A stretch of 64,000 nt of DNA from contig NZ_KB849799.1 of NCBI RefSeq assembly GCF_000369065.1, positions 62,001-126,000 of the forward strand. The letters are read 5' to 3'. Shown in pieces: positions 9,493-18,463 of the stretch; within the stretch, counting starts at the first letter, position 1; each line of letters begins with the position of its first letter. The notes below the pieces were generated by a model, which saw only the letters and a list, made by a program, of their open reading frames with translations, ran no database searches and was not told where the DNA came from. Origin of the DNA: Acinetobacter haemolyticus CIP 64.3 = MTCC 9819. GTDB taxonomy: Bacteria; Pseudomonadota; Gammaproteobacteria; Pseudomonadales; Moraxellaceae. Made by a program: the position numbers and the translations under genes.

Positions 9493-9957
9493 TTAACGAG
9501 CAAGATTTTTAAACATGTGTCTCAAAATTTCCATGGTTTTTTCAATTTGCAGTGGTGTCAAACCATCAAATGATTGCTCTAGAATGACTGAAGTTAAATC
9601 ATTAATTTTGATGATCATCTCTTTACCCTTGTCGGTGAGATAGACACGAGTAATACGACCATCTTCATTACAAGAGTAGGTCTCGATGTAACCTTCATCT
9701 TTTAAGCGATAAACAATTTTGGTTGTTGTCGACATTTTTGAGATGACCATATCTGATAGTTCAGATACGCTTGCATGAGGTTTAACATCTAATGCGATGA
9801 GAATACGACGACGTGAGTTGTCTAAGCCATATTTCTTAAGTACGTTATCGATGTTTTGTACGTACTGTGCATTTACTTGAGAAATCCAATAGTAAGGAAA
9901 ATCTTCTAGCTTAAATGAATCGGCTGTAGGTAAAAAACGCGCATATTTCTTTGTCAT
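9493..9957 (-). CDS. MarR-family transcriptional regulator
   Basis: A 154-residue MarR-type winged-helix regulator. The central segment SVSELSDMVISKMSTTTKIVYRLKDEGYIE is the helix-turn-helix and the following NEDGRITRVYLTDKGKEM is the wing. The ATG at 9957 has an AGAGGGAA ribosome site. The neighbours are unrelated and the upstream intergenic region is long, so the target genes are not evident. A small palindrome (AGCGT-A-ACGCT) at 9995-10005 lies about 40 bases upstream and could be an autoregulatory site. Confidence 0.88.
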   Translation of the reverse strand: MTKKYARFLPTADSFKLEDFPYYWISQVNAQYVQNIDNVLKKYGLDNSRRRILIALDVKPHASVSELSDMVISKMSTTTKIVYRLKDEGYIETYSCNEDGRITRVYLTDKGKEMIIKINDLTSVILEQSFDGLTPLQIEKTMEILRHMFKNLAR

Positions 9958-10578
9958 TTCCCTCTTTCCCCCATGCTTTTATGAAGAGCGATATAGCGTA
10001 ACGCTTAGATTCCATGAAATGTCTACAATTTCATTGCTAAAAACACAAGTTTCATAGCAGGTCGTTGATAGCCAATCTCTTTAAAGATAATGATGTAATC
10101 ATCTTAATCAATAACAAAGGGAATTATCACAAAATTCACATAAATTTGTAATGAATGATGAATTCACCAAAGTAATTTAATTCAACGATATTCCAACGAC
10201 TTCGCATTTCTGCTCATTTGTAGAATAAACGTATTGTAGAAAAAAAATACGCATTTTGACGTGACTTTTTTATAAAAAATTCTGTCTAAAATGTCATAAA
10301 AATACAAAATCAATATATTTAATAAATAAATAATCATTAAAAAACTAAAAAATACAGAACTTTGTATTAAACAACTGGTTGAAAAATATAATCCAGAAAT
10401 ATTGTGAAACAGTTGAATAAGGACATTCTTTATCACACTTCCACTTTTGGTGGCTTAATAAAGTTTTCTAGAGTGAATTTTTGTTAAGTATTTCTAATTA
10501 AAACTATCTTTTTATAAATATTTCTAACTTATGAGTTAAGTTATTAGGATTACTTTATAAGCTAGAGACTCAAAAAAA
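9958..10578. other. Long AT-rich intergenic region
   Basis: More than 600 bases between the marR-type gene and the terminator of the hydrolase gene. It holds the promoter side of the marR-type gene, including the AGCGT-A-ACGCT palindrome at 9995-10005. The rest is AT-rich, with no convincing coding potential, no tRNA-like fold and no clear terminator. An open frame on the minus strand (10182-10436) is low-complexity F/I/L/Y-rich and not credible. Confidence 0.5.
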
Positions 10579-10612
10579 ACGCATCTAAACAGGATTACAG
10601 ATTTAGATGCGT
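10572..10612 (-). terminator. Intrinsic terminator of the alpha/beta hydrolase gene
   Basis: Arms ACGCATCTAAA (10579-10589) and TTTAGATGCGT (10602-10612) form a perfect 11-bp stem. On the minus strand it is followed by eight T residues. Confidence 0.9.
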
Positions 10613-10641
10613 AAACAGGAAAATAGTTTGTAGAATTGAAC

Positions 10642-11502
10642 CTATATATGTAATTCGTTTTCAATTAATGACCATAGTTTTTGATGTGATTTTTTAAACA
10701 TCAACATATGACCAATTTGCTTATAGCCGTGCTTTTGTGGGTTAAGCTCAACAAGCTTGGTTTTAGCATTTGGGTATAAGCGAAGTAAATCTTTGACATT
10801 GGTATGGGTTGCAATTTCATCATCACTGGCCCAAAAAGAAGTGATAGGGCACTGAATTTCTTGGTGATAATCTTCGAAAATACTTTTTCCAACTGCATTC
10901 ATAACATAGCCAGGTTTACTGCAAAACTCAGCCCATTGCTTAGCAACATTTTTTGGTAGATTTTCGCCCATACCAATAAATTGAGTTGCTCCATATCCTT
11001 TAAATAGACTTGAAATAGGGAAAATTACATTAAACATTACTGGTGCGAGTAATTTAGTTTTACCTTTCAGACCTTTAATGTGTCCAGTAGAACCAGCGAT
11101 AGCCAAAACTTTTGCTACTTTATGGTAGTTCGGCGTAATGCCCAGTAATTGCCCTCCAGCGCTGTGTCCAACAATAATCACTTTTTTTGCATTTGTGCGC
11201 TTTAATAATGTTTCAATGGCAGCAGGAATATCTAGCATTCCCCAATCATTAATGCTGGCTGTTGAATCCTTTAGTGCACCATGTAAGGATTCACCGATCC
11301 CCCTAAAATCAAAACTGAGGACGTTATAACCTTGTTGGCTTAACCATTCTGCAAAGGCATGATAAAAGGTTTTGGTAATACCAGTTGCAGGGCAAATTAA
11401 GATAGGTAGTGCGTTGATGTCCTTTTGTTGAGCAGGATAGAATTGAGCAGCAAGTTGATAGCCATCTTTACAACTTATCCAAAATGGTTCAAATGTTTTC
11501 AT
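10642..11502 (-). CDS. Alpha/beta hydrolase (serine aminopeptidase S33-like)
   Basis: A 286-residue alpha/beta-fold hydrolase. The nucleophile elbow GHSAGG at residues 112-117 gives Ser114. An acidic residue in FWASDDEIATH and a late His in QIGHMLMF complete a plausible triad, and FDFRGIGES supplies the oxyanion region. No signal peptide or membrane anchor is seen, so it is probably cytoplasmic. The substrate is unknown. It is a single-gene unit on the minus strand with its own terminator. Confidence 0.85.
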   Translation of the reverse strand: MKTFEPFWISCKDGYQLAAQFYPAQQKDINALPILICPATGITKTFYHAFAEWLSQQGYNVLSFDFRGIGESLHGALKDSTASINDWGMLDIPAAIETLLKRTNAKKVIIVGHSAGGQLLGITPNYHKVAKVLAIAGSTGHIKGLKGKTKLLAPVMFNVIFPISSLFKGYGATQFIGMGENLPKNVAKQWAEFCSKPGYVMNAVGKSIFEDYHQEIQCPITSFWASDDEIATHTNVKDLLRLYPNAKTKLVELNPQKHGYKQIGHMLMFKKSHQKLWSLIENELHI

Positions 11503-11642
11503 CTAAAACATACTCTATTTTTGATTCATTGTTCTACTTTACACAAGTTCCAAAAAGAAACTTGTCTAAAGTGTGACTCCTAAGTCAATTTTTCTGTAAT
11601 ATAGCAACAAAACGGAATGAAATTGATAATGGGGATACTTGG

Positions 11643-12098
11643 ATGTATGAGTTAAAAGATGCAACACAAATTGCTATTGTATTTAGTGGGGTGTTTTTAT
11701 GGATTGGAATGCTAACAGGTGTTTGGAAATATTATCAAATTAGACAAACAGAACAGGCAAGGGCGCATTACTATGTAGACATTGCTCATCGAAGTAGCTT
11801 GTTGTATGCCGCAGCGAGCTTAATCTTGGCTGTACTCAGTCATTTTACGATTCTGGCTGAGTCCGTTGTTTTATTTTGTGTTCTAGCCAATTTATTCTTT
11901 TTCGCAATGTCAATTTTGACTTATATCATTCATGGTTTATTAAAAGATACGACCAATCAGTTTAAACGTCCTCATCAGCTGGGACGTTTGACGCTTCCTA
12001 CTTGGTCTATGACGATCATGATGTTAGCTTTGATTATAGTAGAGCTTGGTGCAACAGGCATTTTATTATTAGGAACGATGTTAAGTTTTTGGGGTTAA
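11643..12098 (+). CDS. Uncharacterised membrane protein, four predicted helices
   Basis: A 151-residue protein with hydrophobic stretches near residues 10-27, 50-68, 74-95 and 125-147, so probably four membrane helices. It is reminiscent of small inner-membrane proteins annotated only as hypothetical in Acinetobacter. A GGGG-containing ribosome site precedes the ATG. A bidirectional terminator directly follows. I see no catalytic motif and propose no function. Confidence 0.72.
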   Translation: MYELKDATQIAIVFSGVFLWIGMLTGVWKYYQIRQTEQARAHYYVDIAHRSSLLYAAASLILAVLSHFTILAESVVLFCVLANLFFFAMSILTYIIHGLLKDTTNQFKRPHQLGRLTLPTWSMTIMMLALIIVELGATGILLLGTMLSFWG

Positions 12099-12126
12099 AA
12101 AATGGATGATCACTCATCCATTTTTC
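12097..12126. terminator. Bidirectional terminator between two small membrane protein genes
   Basis: AAAATGGATGA and TCATCCATTTT form an 11-bp stem with A-run and T-run flanks, so it can work on both strands. Its 3' half lies inside the last codons of the convergent minus-strand gene. Confidence 0.82.
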
Positions 12127-12370
12127 CTAAAGAAGTTTTCTTGCGTGCCAGACTTAATTGTCGAAACTTCTGATCTACAACAGCCCATACACAAAATGCT
12201 AGTGAAACAATTAATGCATAAGCAAAATATTCGGGTTTTAGGTTGCCTTTAATAGCGCCTTGAAACAATAACGTTGCCATTAGAGCAAGTGTAGTGATGG
12301 CATAAATAATTGAGTCATTGGTCTTCAGAGTGTTAATGAAGACTTGCTTGTTGAAATGTGTTGATAACAT
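12110..12370 (-). CDS. Small membrane protein, hypothetical
   Basis: An 86-residue protein with two predicted membrane helices (about residues 23-38 and 51-68). The start is decided by the ribosome site: AAGGAGGG lies six bases before the ATG at 12370, whereas the longer frame opening at 12403 would place this site inside the coding sequence. No family recognised. It converges on the four-helix membrane protein and shares a terminator with it. Confidence 0.62.
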   Translation of the reverse strand: MLSTHFNKQVFINTLKTNDSIIYAITTLALMATLLFQGAIKGNLKPEYFAYALIVSLAFCVWAVVDQKFRQLSLARKKTSLGKMDE

Positions 12371-12766
12371 CTCCATCCCTCCTTGTTGCGATGACAAAAC
12401 CATGTGTTTTTGTCGGAATTGTTATTAAAGTTGTACTTGGAATTTTCAATTTTTTCAATAGCTAAATGACTTCTTTTTTAGTGGAATTATTTGTAGGGTT
12501 GATTTATATAGTTTTTTTGTATTTCTGATGTGAGTTAAATCTATTTATTTGTTAAATATAGGTTATTTTTTATCTTTTAAGTATCATTTTATATCAAGCA
12601 GCGTGTGTTCCATAATTCACTTCAATTTGAATTCTGATCACTGATAATTTAGCGATAAATAGAAAAATGATCTGTCGTAAACAAAAAATGAACATTGGAT
12701 AAAAGAACATTCTTTGTATAGCTAAAATCATGTTTGGGTAAAACATCATTTTAACGACAAATCATT
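12371..12766. other. AT-rich intergenic region downstream of brnQ
   Basis: About 395 bases between the brnQ stop and the small membrane protein gene, which reads away from it on the minus strand. It is very AT-rich and should hold the promoter of the small gene. No terminator with a clear stem and U-run was found for brnQ, and no further gene is evident. Confidence 0.4.
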
Positions 12767-14068
12767 TTAATCTTTACTGGTACAGATTCGATCTACAGTA
12801 ATTGCGCAAACAAGAACGATCAAGGATGGGAGTAACCATGCAAGATTTTGTTCATTTAAGGGTAATTGCTCGATAAAAGCAGGCAAGTATGTTTCAAAAC
12901 CTGCAGCTTTTATGGCTTCAATAATTCCAAAAAAGAAAGCAATAGCTGTTACTGAACCAACAACAAGGGATGGTTTTTTCCAATATTTCCAGAAAAAACT
13001 CAGCATGATGACCACAATCGCAGGTGGGTAAATTGCACTCAACACTGGAACTGAGAAAGCAATTAGTTTAGTTAAACCAAGATTTGAAATTAATAAAGAC
13101 AAACCTGTGAGAATGAAGACTAGTAATTTATAGGATAAACCAGTTAGCTCGGTGAAATATTCGGCGCACGCACAGGTCAAGCCGATTGCAGTGACCATAC
13201 AAGCGAGGAAAATTAAACCCGTAAGGAAATAAGAGCCATAGTCACCAAATGCATGCTGAACATATGCATGAAGAATGATTGCACCATTGTCAGCATTGGC
13301 TGCTACTTCATGACTGCCCAAGCCAAGTTTAAACAGGCTGATATAAACCAGAGTTAAGCCTAGACCAGCAATTAAACTTGCAATGATGGCGTATTTGGTA
13401 ATAAGTTTAGAATCTGTGACCCCACGTGAGTGAATCGCTTGAATGATCACGATACCAAATACAAGTGCACCTAAGGTATCCATGGTTAGGTAACCACTTA
13501 CAAAACCTTCTGATACTGGGCTTGCAATATAGTTGTTGATCGGGGGAGAGATCATTCCTGTTGGGATCGCAAATGCTGCGATACCTAAGATTGCCAATGC
13601 AATGATTTTTAGGGGTGCAAGTACATGGCCGACAGTATCTAAGAGTTTGTTTGGGTACAAAGACACAGCCATGACAAAAACAAAATAAATGATACTGTAG
13701 ATGAAAAGACTACTGCTTGATGTTCCAAAATAAGGTGCAAAGCCAATCTCATAAGAAACGGTCGCCGTGCGTGGCGTAGCAAATAATGGTCCTACTGTTA
13801 GGTAACAGACGATCGTGAGAAGTAAACTCGAAAAACGTCCTAAGGGAGAGCTGATGATTTCAATTGAGCCTTGCATACGAGACAAAGCCATAATTGTGAT
13901 AACAGGTAGACCTACTGCGGTGATTAGAAATCCAAAAGCAGCTAGCCATACATGTTCACCAGCTTGTTGAGCAACAATTGGTGGGAAAATAATATTACCA
14001 GCACCGATAAACAGTGCGAAGGTCATAAAACCTAAGGCAATAATATCTCCTGTACGGAGTTGGTTCAT
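12767..14068 (-). CDS. brnQ: Branched-chain amino acid:cation symporter BrnQ
   Basis: An inner-membrane transporter of the LIVCS family, importing leucine, isoleucine and valine. The N terminus MNQLRTGDIIALGFMTFALFIGAGNIIFPP is almost the E. coli BrnQ signature, followed by QQAGEHVWLAAFGFLITAVGLP. This places the start at the ATG at 14068. A TTG 21 codons upstream (14131) would add residues with no family counterpart. Length is then 433 residues, normal for the family, with about 12 membrane helices. No strong Shine-Dalgarno is visible. Confidence 0.92.
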   Translation of the reverse strand: MNQLRTGDIIALGFMTFALFIGAGNIIFPPIVAQQAGEHVWLAAFGFLITAVGLPVITIMALSRMQGSIEIISSPLGRFSSLLLTIVCYLTVGPLFATPRTATVSYEIGFAPYFGTSSSSLFIYSIIYFVFVMAVSLYPNKLLDTVGHVLAPLKIIALAILGIAAFAIPTGMISPPINNYIASPVSEGFVSGYLTMDTLGALVFGIVIIQAIHSRGVTDSKLITKYAIIASLIAGLGLTLVYISLFKLGLGSHEVAANADNGAIILHAYVQHAFGDYGSYFLTGLIFLACMVTAIGLTCACAEYFTELTGLSYKLLVFILTGLSLLISNLGLTKLIAFSVPVLSAIYPPAIVVIMLSFFWKYWKKPSLVVGSVTAIAFFFGIIEAIKAAGFETYLPAFIEQLPLNEQNLAWLLPSLIVLVCAITVDRICTSKD

Positions 14069-14423
14069 AAAAGCGGGATGATTAAATAAAAGTGCGGATT
14101 TTAGAACAGAAAGATGATCAATTGGAACCAATTTTATGTGAAAACTGGTTTATTTTTGACTAAAAAGAACATGTATAAATCAAAATATGATTTTGATTCA
14201 TTTGAGTTATAGGTAAGTGTTTAAAAGTTCAGCTGATTTAATAGTTTATTGTTTTTTTCTATAATCAGCATTGAAATTAAATGTAAAATAAAAGTGTTAT
14301 TTTAGTCATAAAATGATTGAAGATTTTTCTTTTGAAGCGTAAAACTATTCCGCATACTTATTGTAGCTGATCTTTTTAGCTGCATTTTTGAATTGAAATT
14401 GTTTTTTATAAGGAATATCTCGA
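14069..14423. other. Divergent intergenic region brnQ-map
   Basis: AT-rich promoter region for two divergent genes. It contains a 21-base palindrome at 14178-14198 (separate entry). The stretch next to map contains AAGGAATATCTCG before the ATG at 14424, a weak ribosome site. Confidence 0.45.
14178..14198. promoter_or_regulatory. Perfect 9+3+9 palindrome between brnQ and map
   Basis: AATCAAAAT, three bases ATG, then ATTTTGATT, an exact inverted repeat about 110 bases upstream of the brnQ start. It could be the operator of an amino-acid-responsive regulator controlling brnQ. AT-richness makes chance more likely than for a GC-containing palindrome. Confidence 0.42.
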
Positions 14424-15218
14424 ATGAGAGCTTCTACTGTGACCATTAAGTCTGAACAAGATATTGAGAAGCTACGTATCTCTGGGCGTTTAGCGGCACA
14501 AGTATTAGAAATGATCGGACCTTATATTAAACCCGGCGTTTCAACAGAGTATTTAGATAATATTTGCAATGACTACATCGTGAATACATTGCAGGTTATT
14601 CCTGCAAATGTGGGTTACCATGGTTTTACCAAGACCACTTGTATTTCTGTTAATGAAGAGGTCTGTCACGCGATTCCTTCTGCTAAAAAGATTTTACAGG
14701 ATGGTGATATCCTAAACATTGATGTGGCCGTGATCAAAGATGGTTATTTTGGTGATACAAGTCGTATGTATTTTGTGGGTGAGCCAAGTCCAGCAGCTAA
14801 AAAACTGGTTGAAACCACTTATGAAGCAATGTTAGCTGGTATTCATACAGTTAAACCTGGTGCGACTTTAGGGGATATTGGTTACGCAATTCAATCTGTG
14901 GCTCATCGCGAGGGCTATAGCATTGTTCGTGAGTATTGCGGGCATGGTATTGGGCGTGTTTACCATGAGCAGCCAAATATTCTGCACTATGGTCAAAAAG
15001 GTCAAGGCATGGTGTTAAAGAAAGGTATGGTATTTACCATTGAGCCTATGGTGAATGCAGGGAAACCTTTTGTAAAAGAGTTAAGCGATGGTTGGACTGT
15101 CATCACACAAGATAAATCTTTGTCTGCGCAATGGGAGCATATGGTTGCTGTGACTGATAATGGTTTTGAGTTACTCACACCATGGCCAAATGGAACAGGA
15201 AATTATCCACCAGTTTAA
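14424..15218 (+). CDS. map: Type I methionine aminopeptidase
   Basis: Removes the initiator Met from nascent proteins; cytoplasmic metalloenzyme of 264 residues. All five metal ligands are in place: D100 in NIDVAV, D111 in FGDTSR, H174 in EYCGHGIG, E207 in FTIEPMV and E238 in QWEHM. H82 in VCHAIPS is the substrate-binding His. It is not next to rpsB here, so this may be a second map copy or simply the organism's arrangement. It is followed directly by a bidirectional terminator. Confidence 0.96.
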   Translation: MRASTVTIKSEQDIEKLRISGRLAAQVLEMIGPYIKPGVSTEYLDNICNDYIVNTLQVIPANVGYHGFTKTTCISVNEEVCHAIPSAKKILQDGDILNIDVAVIKDGYFGDTSRMYFVGEPSPAAKKLVETTYEAMLAGIHTVKPGATLGDIGYAIQSVAHREGYSIVREYCGHGIGRVYHEQPNILHYGQKGQGMVLKKGMVFTIEPMVNAGKPFVKELSDGWTVITQDKSLSAQWEHMVAVTDNGFELLTPWPNGTGNYPPV

Positions 15219-15246
15219 TATTTCTTAGACTGTTAGATGAATAAAG

Positions 15247-15278
15247 CGAAAGGTTCGATTTAAGATCGAACCTTTTTT
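15247..15278. terminator. Bidirectional terminator between map and a LysR gene
   Basis: AAAGGTTCGAT and ATCGAACCTTT, separated by a short TTAAG loop, form an 11-bp stem followed by a T-run. The stem overlaps the last codons and stop of the convergent LysR gene. Confidence 0.88.
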
Positions 15279-16180
15279 GTTGTGCACTGAGCTAACTCTT
15301 CCACTAGATAATCAATAAAAACGCGCACCGCAGGCAGTAGTCCTCGTCGTGAAGGATAAACAGCATGGAAAATACCATGAGGTGCCGTCCATTCTGGTAA
15401 TACTCTGACCAGTTGCCCTGATTCTACAAAGTTTTGGGCAATACTATCAGGTAATAATGCAATTCCACAGTTTTGACTGGCTAGCTCAGTTAACATCAAT
15501 AAATTTGAGCCCATAATCACGGGATTAACCTTAATCTTCTTTTGAATATTATTCGGTCCAGATAGTAAAAACTGTTGATCAAGATGATCTTCAGACATAC
15601 TGATGATGCGATGATCAGTGAGTTGTTCCGGTGTGGTGACATGACCAAACTCGTTTAAATAGGCCTGACTTGCGAAAAGTCGTTGTTCGATTGTTTCAAA
15701 CTGTCTTAAAACCAAGTTAGGGTCTTCATCAAGATTTGAGCGGACGCGTAGTGCGAGATCAATTCCTTCGTTAATCACATCAACCCGACGGTTACTAACC
15801 AGCATTTGCACTCGTACTTCAGGATATTTTTTTAGAAAAGTGGGTAGAATTTTAGCCATTTGGTTTTGAGCTATATCTACAGGTACGCTGACTTTAATTA
15901 CACCTCTAGGTTCGCTGCTTAAATGGTTGACTACATCATGTGCAGCTTGTGCAGCATTCATCATGACCTGTGCATGACGATAGACATCCATACCAATATC
16001 TGTAACTGCAAAATGTCGAGAACTACGCTGAATTAGACGTACACCGAGTTGCTCTTCGAGGTTGTAAACGCGCCGACTGAGTTTTGATTTTGGAATATCA
16101 GTTGCGCGTTCAGCCGCACTAAACCCACCATGTTCAACGACTAGCGCAAAACAGTAAAAATCATCTAAATCGGTTAGCAT
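15260..16180 (-). CDS. LysR-family transcriptional regulator
   Basis: A 306-residue LysR-type regulator. The N-terminal helix-turn-helix (GGFSAAERATDIPKSKLSRRVYNLEEQLGVRLIQR, about residues 18-52) is followed by a substrate-binding effector domain. The sequence resembles the AaeR/DsdC-like branch often annotated near oxidoreductases, but no such partner is adjacent. The neighbour upstream, across a 128-base gap, is a small CPYC protein gene on the opposite strand, which it may regulate. Confidence 0.9.
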   Translation of the reverse strand: MLTDLDDFYCFALVVEHGGFSAAERATDIPKSKLSRRVYNLEEQLGVRLIQRSSRHFAVTDIGMDVYRHAQVMMNAAQAAHDVVNHLSSEPRGVIKVSVPVDIAQNQMAKILPTFLKKYPEVRVQMLVSNRRVDVINEGIDLALRVRSNLDEDPNLVLRQFETIEQRLFASQAYLNEFGHVTTPEQLTDHRIISMSEDHLDQQFLLSGPNNIQKKIKVNPVIMGSNLLMLTELASQNCGIALLPDSIAQNFVESGQLVRVLPEWTAPHGIFHAVYPSRRGLLPAVRVFIDYLVEELAQCTTKKVRS

Positions 16181-16196
16181 TATTCAATTCCATTTC

Positions 16197-16256
16197 TGCA
16201 ACATTCGATATTTTATAGATTTGTCGTTGCAAAAATAAGAGCGTATTCGATATTTT
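16197..16256. promoter_or_regulatory. Repeats in the LysR divergent promoter region
   Basis: ATTCGATATTTT occurs exactly twice (16203-16214 and 16245-16256), 42 bases apart, about four helical turns. An inverted pair TGCAAC (16197-16202) and GTTGCA (16226-16231) overlaps the same region. LysR regulators bind the spacer with their divergent genes, so these are likely binding half-sites for the adjacent regulator. Confidence 0.5.
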
Positions 16257-16308
16257 TTGTGAAGTAAAAAGTCCTTTATAATTCAGAAAATTTTTATGAT
16301 CGATAAAT

Positions 16309-16632
16309 ATGACTTATCAACTCTTTGAAGTATCTGATGCTAGTGCGAATATTAGCTGTCCTTATTGTGACCAAGCAGTTTTAGATTGGACGCAAGAGCA
16401 ATATATACAACCATGTGAACATACTTTGTTTATGGCAATGGATTTAGGGTTTGAGTTCATTGCTGATCGTTTTGAAGCAGCTTTGTCTCAATCAGTGGAT
16501 GAAATTCACGATGATCCCAATATGAACATCTATGCAACAGTGACTCAGGCAAAATACTTAAATATACAGATTTTTAAAGCAGATTTGGGCGTGGAAGGGA
16601 TGTTTCGTTATATCGGGTTTAGTAAAGACTAA
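16309..16632 (+). CDS. Uncharacterised small protein with a CPYC motif
   Basis: A 107-residue acidic, soluble-looking protein. Near its N terminus is ISCPYCDQAVLDW, a CxxC pair with a further Cys-x-His (PCEH) at about 36-39. Together these could form a small zinc site (C-C-C-H), or a thioredoxin-like motif could be imitated. I do not recognise the family. It is divergent from the LysR regulator and is followed by a bidirectional terminator. Confidence 0.68.
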   Translation: MTYQLFEVSDASANISCPYCDQAVLDWTQEQYIQPCEHTLFMAMDLGFEFIADRFEAALSQSVDEIHDDPNMNIYATVTQAKYLNIQIFKADLGVEGMFRYIGFSKD

Positions 16633-16656
16633 GACTTTCTATTCTCAATTTCCAAT

Positions 16657-16686
16657 AAAAAAGCCAATCATATGATTGGCTTTTTG
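16657..16686. terminator. Bidirectional terminator between the CPYC gene and grxD
   Basis: A near-perfect palindrome: AAAAAAGCCAATCA and TGATTGGCTTTTT around a minimal loop. Convergent genes on both sides use it. Confidence 0.9.
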
Positions 16687-16695
16687 CTTGATAGC

Positions 16696-17037
16696 TTATG
16701 CTTCAGGCGCTGGGCTATACTGTTCAACTAATGGCTTTAATTCGCCATTTTGGAACATTTCAAGCATGATATCGCTACCACCAATTAACTCGCCATTGAT
16801 CCATAATTGTGGGAAAGTTGGCCAGTTCGCAATTTGTGGTAAAGTTGCACGAATATCTTGATTTTCCAAAATATTTACATAGGCAAATGGACGACCAATT
16901 TGGCTAAGTGCTTCTACTGCGCGAGCAGAAAAACCACATTGCGGGAATTGTGGAGTGCCTTTCATGTAAAGTAAAACAGGGTGTTTCGCAATTTGATCAC
17001 GAATTAACGCTACTGTATCACGCGCTTGTTCCGTCAT
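16696..17037 (-). CDS. grxD: Monothiol glutaredoxin, Grx4 family
   Basis: A 113-residue monothiol glutaredoxin. The CGFS active site is at residues 34-37, preceded by the KGTPQFPQ glutathione-binding region and followed by WPTFPQLWINGELIGGSDIM, all typical of GrxD. The family binds a glutathione-ligated 2Fe-2S cluster and delivers it to acceptor proteins. The start at 17037 (ATG) is supported by GAGGA eight bases upstream; a TTG five codons further up would contain that site. Confidence 0.94.
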   Translation of the reverse strand: MTEQARDTVALIRDQIAKHPVLLYMKGTPQFPQCGFSARAVEALSQIGRPFAYVNILENQDIRATLPQIANWPTFPQLWINGELIGGSDIMLEMFQNGELKPLVEQYSPAPEA

Positions 17038-17204
17038 TAGATAGATCCTCAACTAAACTTCGGACATTATATACCTAAAAAAATCGCTTCGCCGAGCATT
17101 GCCCAAGATTTTTCTTGTATAAATGTGAGTTTATGCTTTCAATCTAGGCAAGTTTTTGCTTATATAACTTTTTTCCACACAACTACTGATAGATTGAGTT
17201 TGTT

Positions 17205-18419
17205 ATGACAAATATTACTCTTGCTCCTGTGCAACCTGATCAACCGTCTCATCTTATGGCAACCTATGGTCGCCAAGCGATCAGTTTTGTGCGAGGACGA
17301 GGGGCGTATTTATATACAGCAGATGGTACCGAATATCTCGATGCTTTGACAGGAATCGCAGTATGTGGTTTGGGGCATGCACATCCAGTCATTGCATCTG
17401 CTATAGCAGAACAAGCTGCAACATTAGTGCATACCAGTAATTTATTTGAAATCCCTTGGCAAACGGCAGCTGCACAGAAACTTGCTGAAGTCTCTGGCAT
17501 GGAAGAAATTTTCTTTTCGAACAGTGGCGCTGAATCAAATGAAGGAGCAATCAAAATTGCACGTAAGTTTGGGGCGCAACAAGGTATTTCAAATCCTAAA
17601 ATTATCGTAGCTGAGCAGTCTTTCCATGGACGTACATTGGCAACTTTGTCTGCAACAGGGAATAAGAAAGTTCAGGAAGGTTTTGCACCATTAGTCGATG
17701 GTTTTGTTCGTGTGCCGTTTGGGGATGTTGAGGCGATTCAAGAAGCTGCGATTCATCATCCTGATATTGTTGCAATCTTGATTGAACCAATTCAAGGTGA
17801 GGGTGGTGTTAATACTGCACCACAAGGCTTCAGTTATCTTGAAGAAGTACGTGCGTTATGTAATCAACATAATTGGCTCATGATGCTTGATGAGATTCAA
17901 ACTGGGAATGGTCGTACTGGTAAGTATTTTGCTTATCAACACACCAATATTATTCCTGACGTGATGACAACTGCTAAAGGCTTAGGTAATGGATTTCCAG
18001 TCGGTGCAGTGATGACGCAAGGGAAAGCTGTTGGAATACTCGGTGCGGGAAGTCACGGTTCTACTTATGGTGGAACTGTATTGGGTTCACGTGTGGTTTA
18101 TACCGTAATTGATACGATTCAACAAGAAAATGCGGTAGAGAATGCAGCAACGGTTGGGGCGTATATCGTTGATCAATTAAGAGCTCAACTCGCTGAAAAT
18201 AATGTTCAAGTGCGTGGTTTTGGTATGATGATTGGCATTCAACTACCTAAGGATTGTGCTGAATTAGTTGCAATTGCACGAGATCAATATAAATTGATTA
18301 TTAATGTAACTGCGGGATCCGTGGTTCGTTTATTACCACCATTGAATATGACTCAAGCACAAGCAGATGAATTATTACAACGTTTGGTTCCTGCTATTCG
18401 TAATTTCCTGACAGCATAA
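17205..18419 (+). CDS. argD: Acetylornithine/succinyldiaminopimelate aminotransferase
   Basis: A 404-residue class III PLP aminotransferase of the ArgD type. It transfers an amino group to N-acetylglutamate semialdehyde in arginine synthesis, and in many bacteria also acts in lysine synthesis. Landmarks are FFSNSGAESNEGAIKIARK, HGRTLATLSATGNKK, IEPIQGEGGV, LDEIQTGNGRTGKYFAY, and TTAKGLGNGFPVGA with the PLP lysine. The ATG is chosen from the block MTNITLAP before the conserved region; no strong ribosome site is seen. argC of the same pathway lies about 29 kb away in the window. An IS element begins nine bases after its stop. Confidence 0.93.
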   Translation: MTNITLAPVQPDQPSHLMATYGRQAISFVRGRGAYLYTADGTEYLDALTGIAVCGLGHAHPVIASAIAEQAATLVHTSNLFEIPWQTAAAQKLAEVSGMEEIFFSNSGAESNEGAIKIARKFGAQQGISNPKIIVAEQSFHGRTLATLSATGNKKVQEGFAPLVDGFVRVPFGDVEAIQEAAIHHPDIVAILIEPIQGEGGVNTAPQGFSYLEEVRALCNQHNWLMMLDEIQTGNGRTGKYFAYQHTNIIPDVMTTAKGLGNGFPVGAVMTQGKAVGILGAGSHGSTYGGTVLGSRVVYTVIDTIQQENAVENAATVGAYIVDQLRAQLAENNVQVRGFGMMIGIQLPKDCAELVAIARDQYKLIINVTAGSVVRLLPPLNMTQAQADELLQRLVPAIRNFLTA

Positions 18420-18463
18420 GTTTTATTTTGTCTCGTCCTGAAATAGGTTGACACCTATTTTCA

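Noticed and set aside
10182-10436. Minus-strand open frame of 84 codons in the region between marR-type gene and hydrolase
   Set aside because: Low-complexity F/I/L/Y composition, as expected by chance from AT-rich DNA; no ribosome site, no recognisable motif, no conserved neighbour arrangement.
17264-17554. Antisense frames within argD
   Set aside because: Pure shadows of a well-supported gene.
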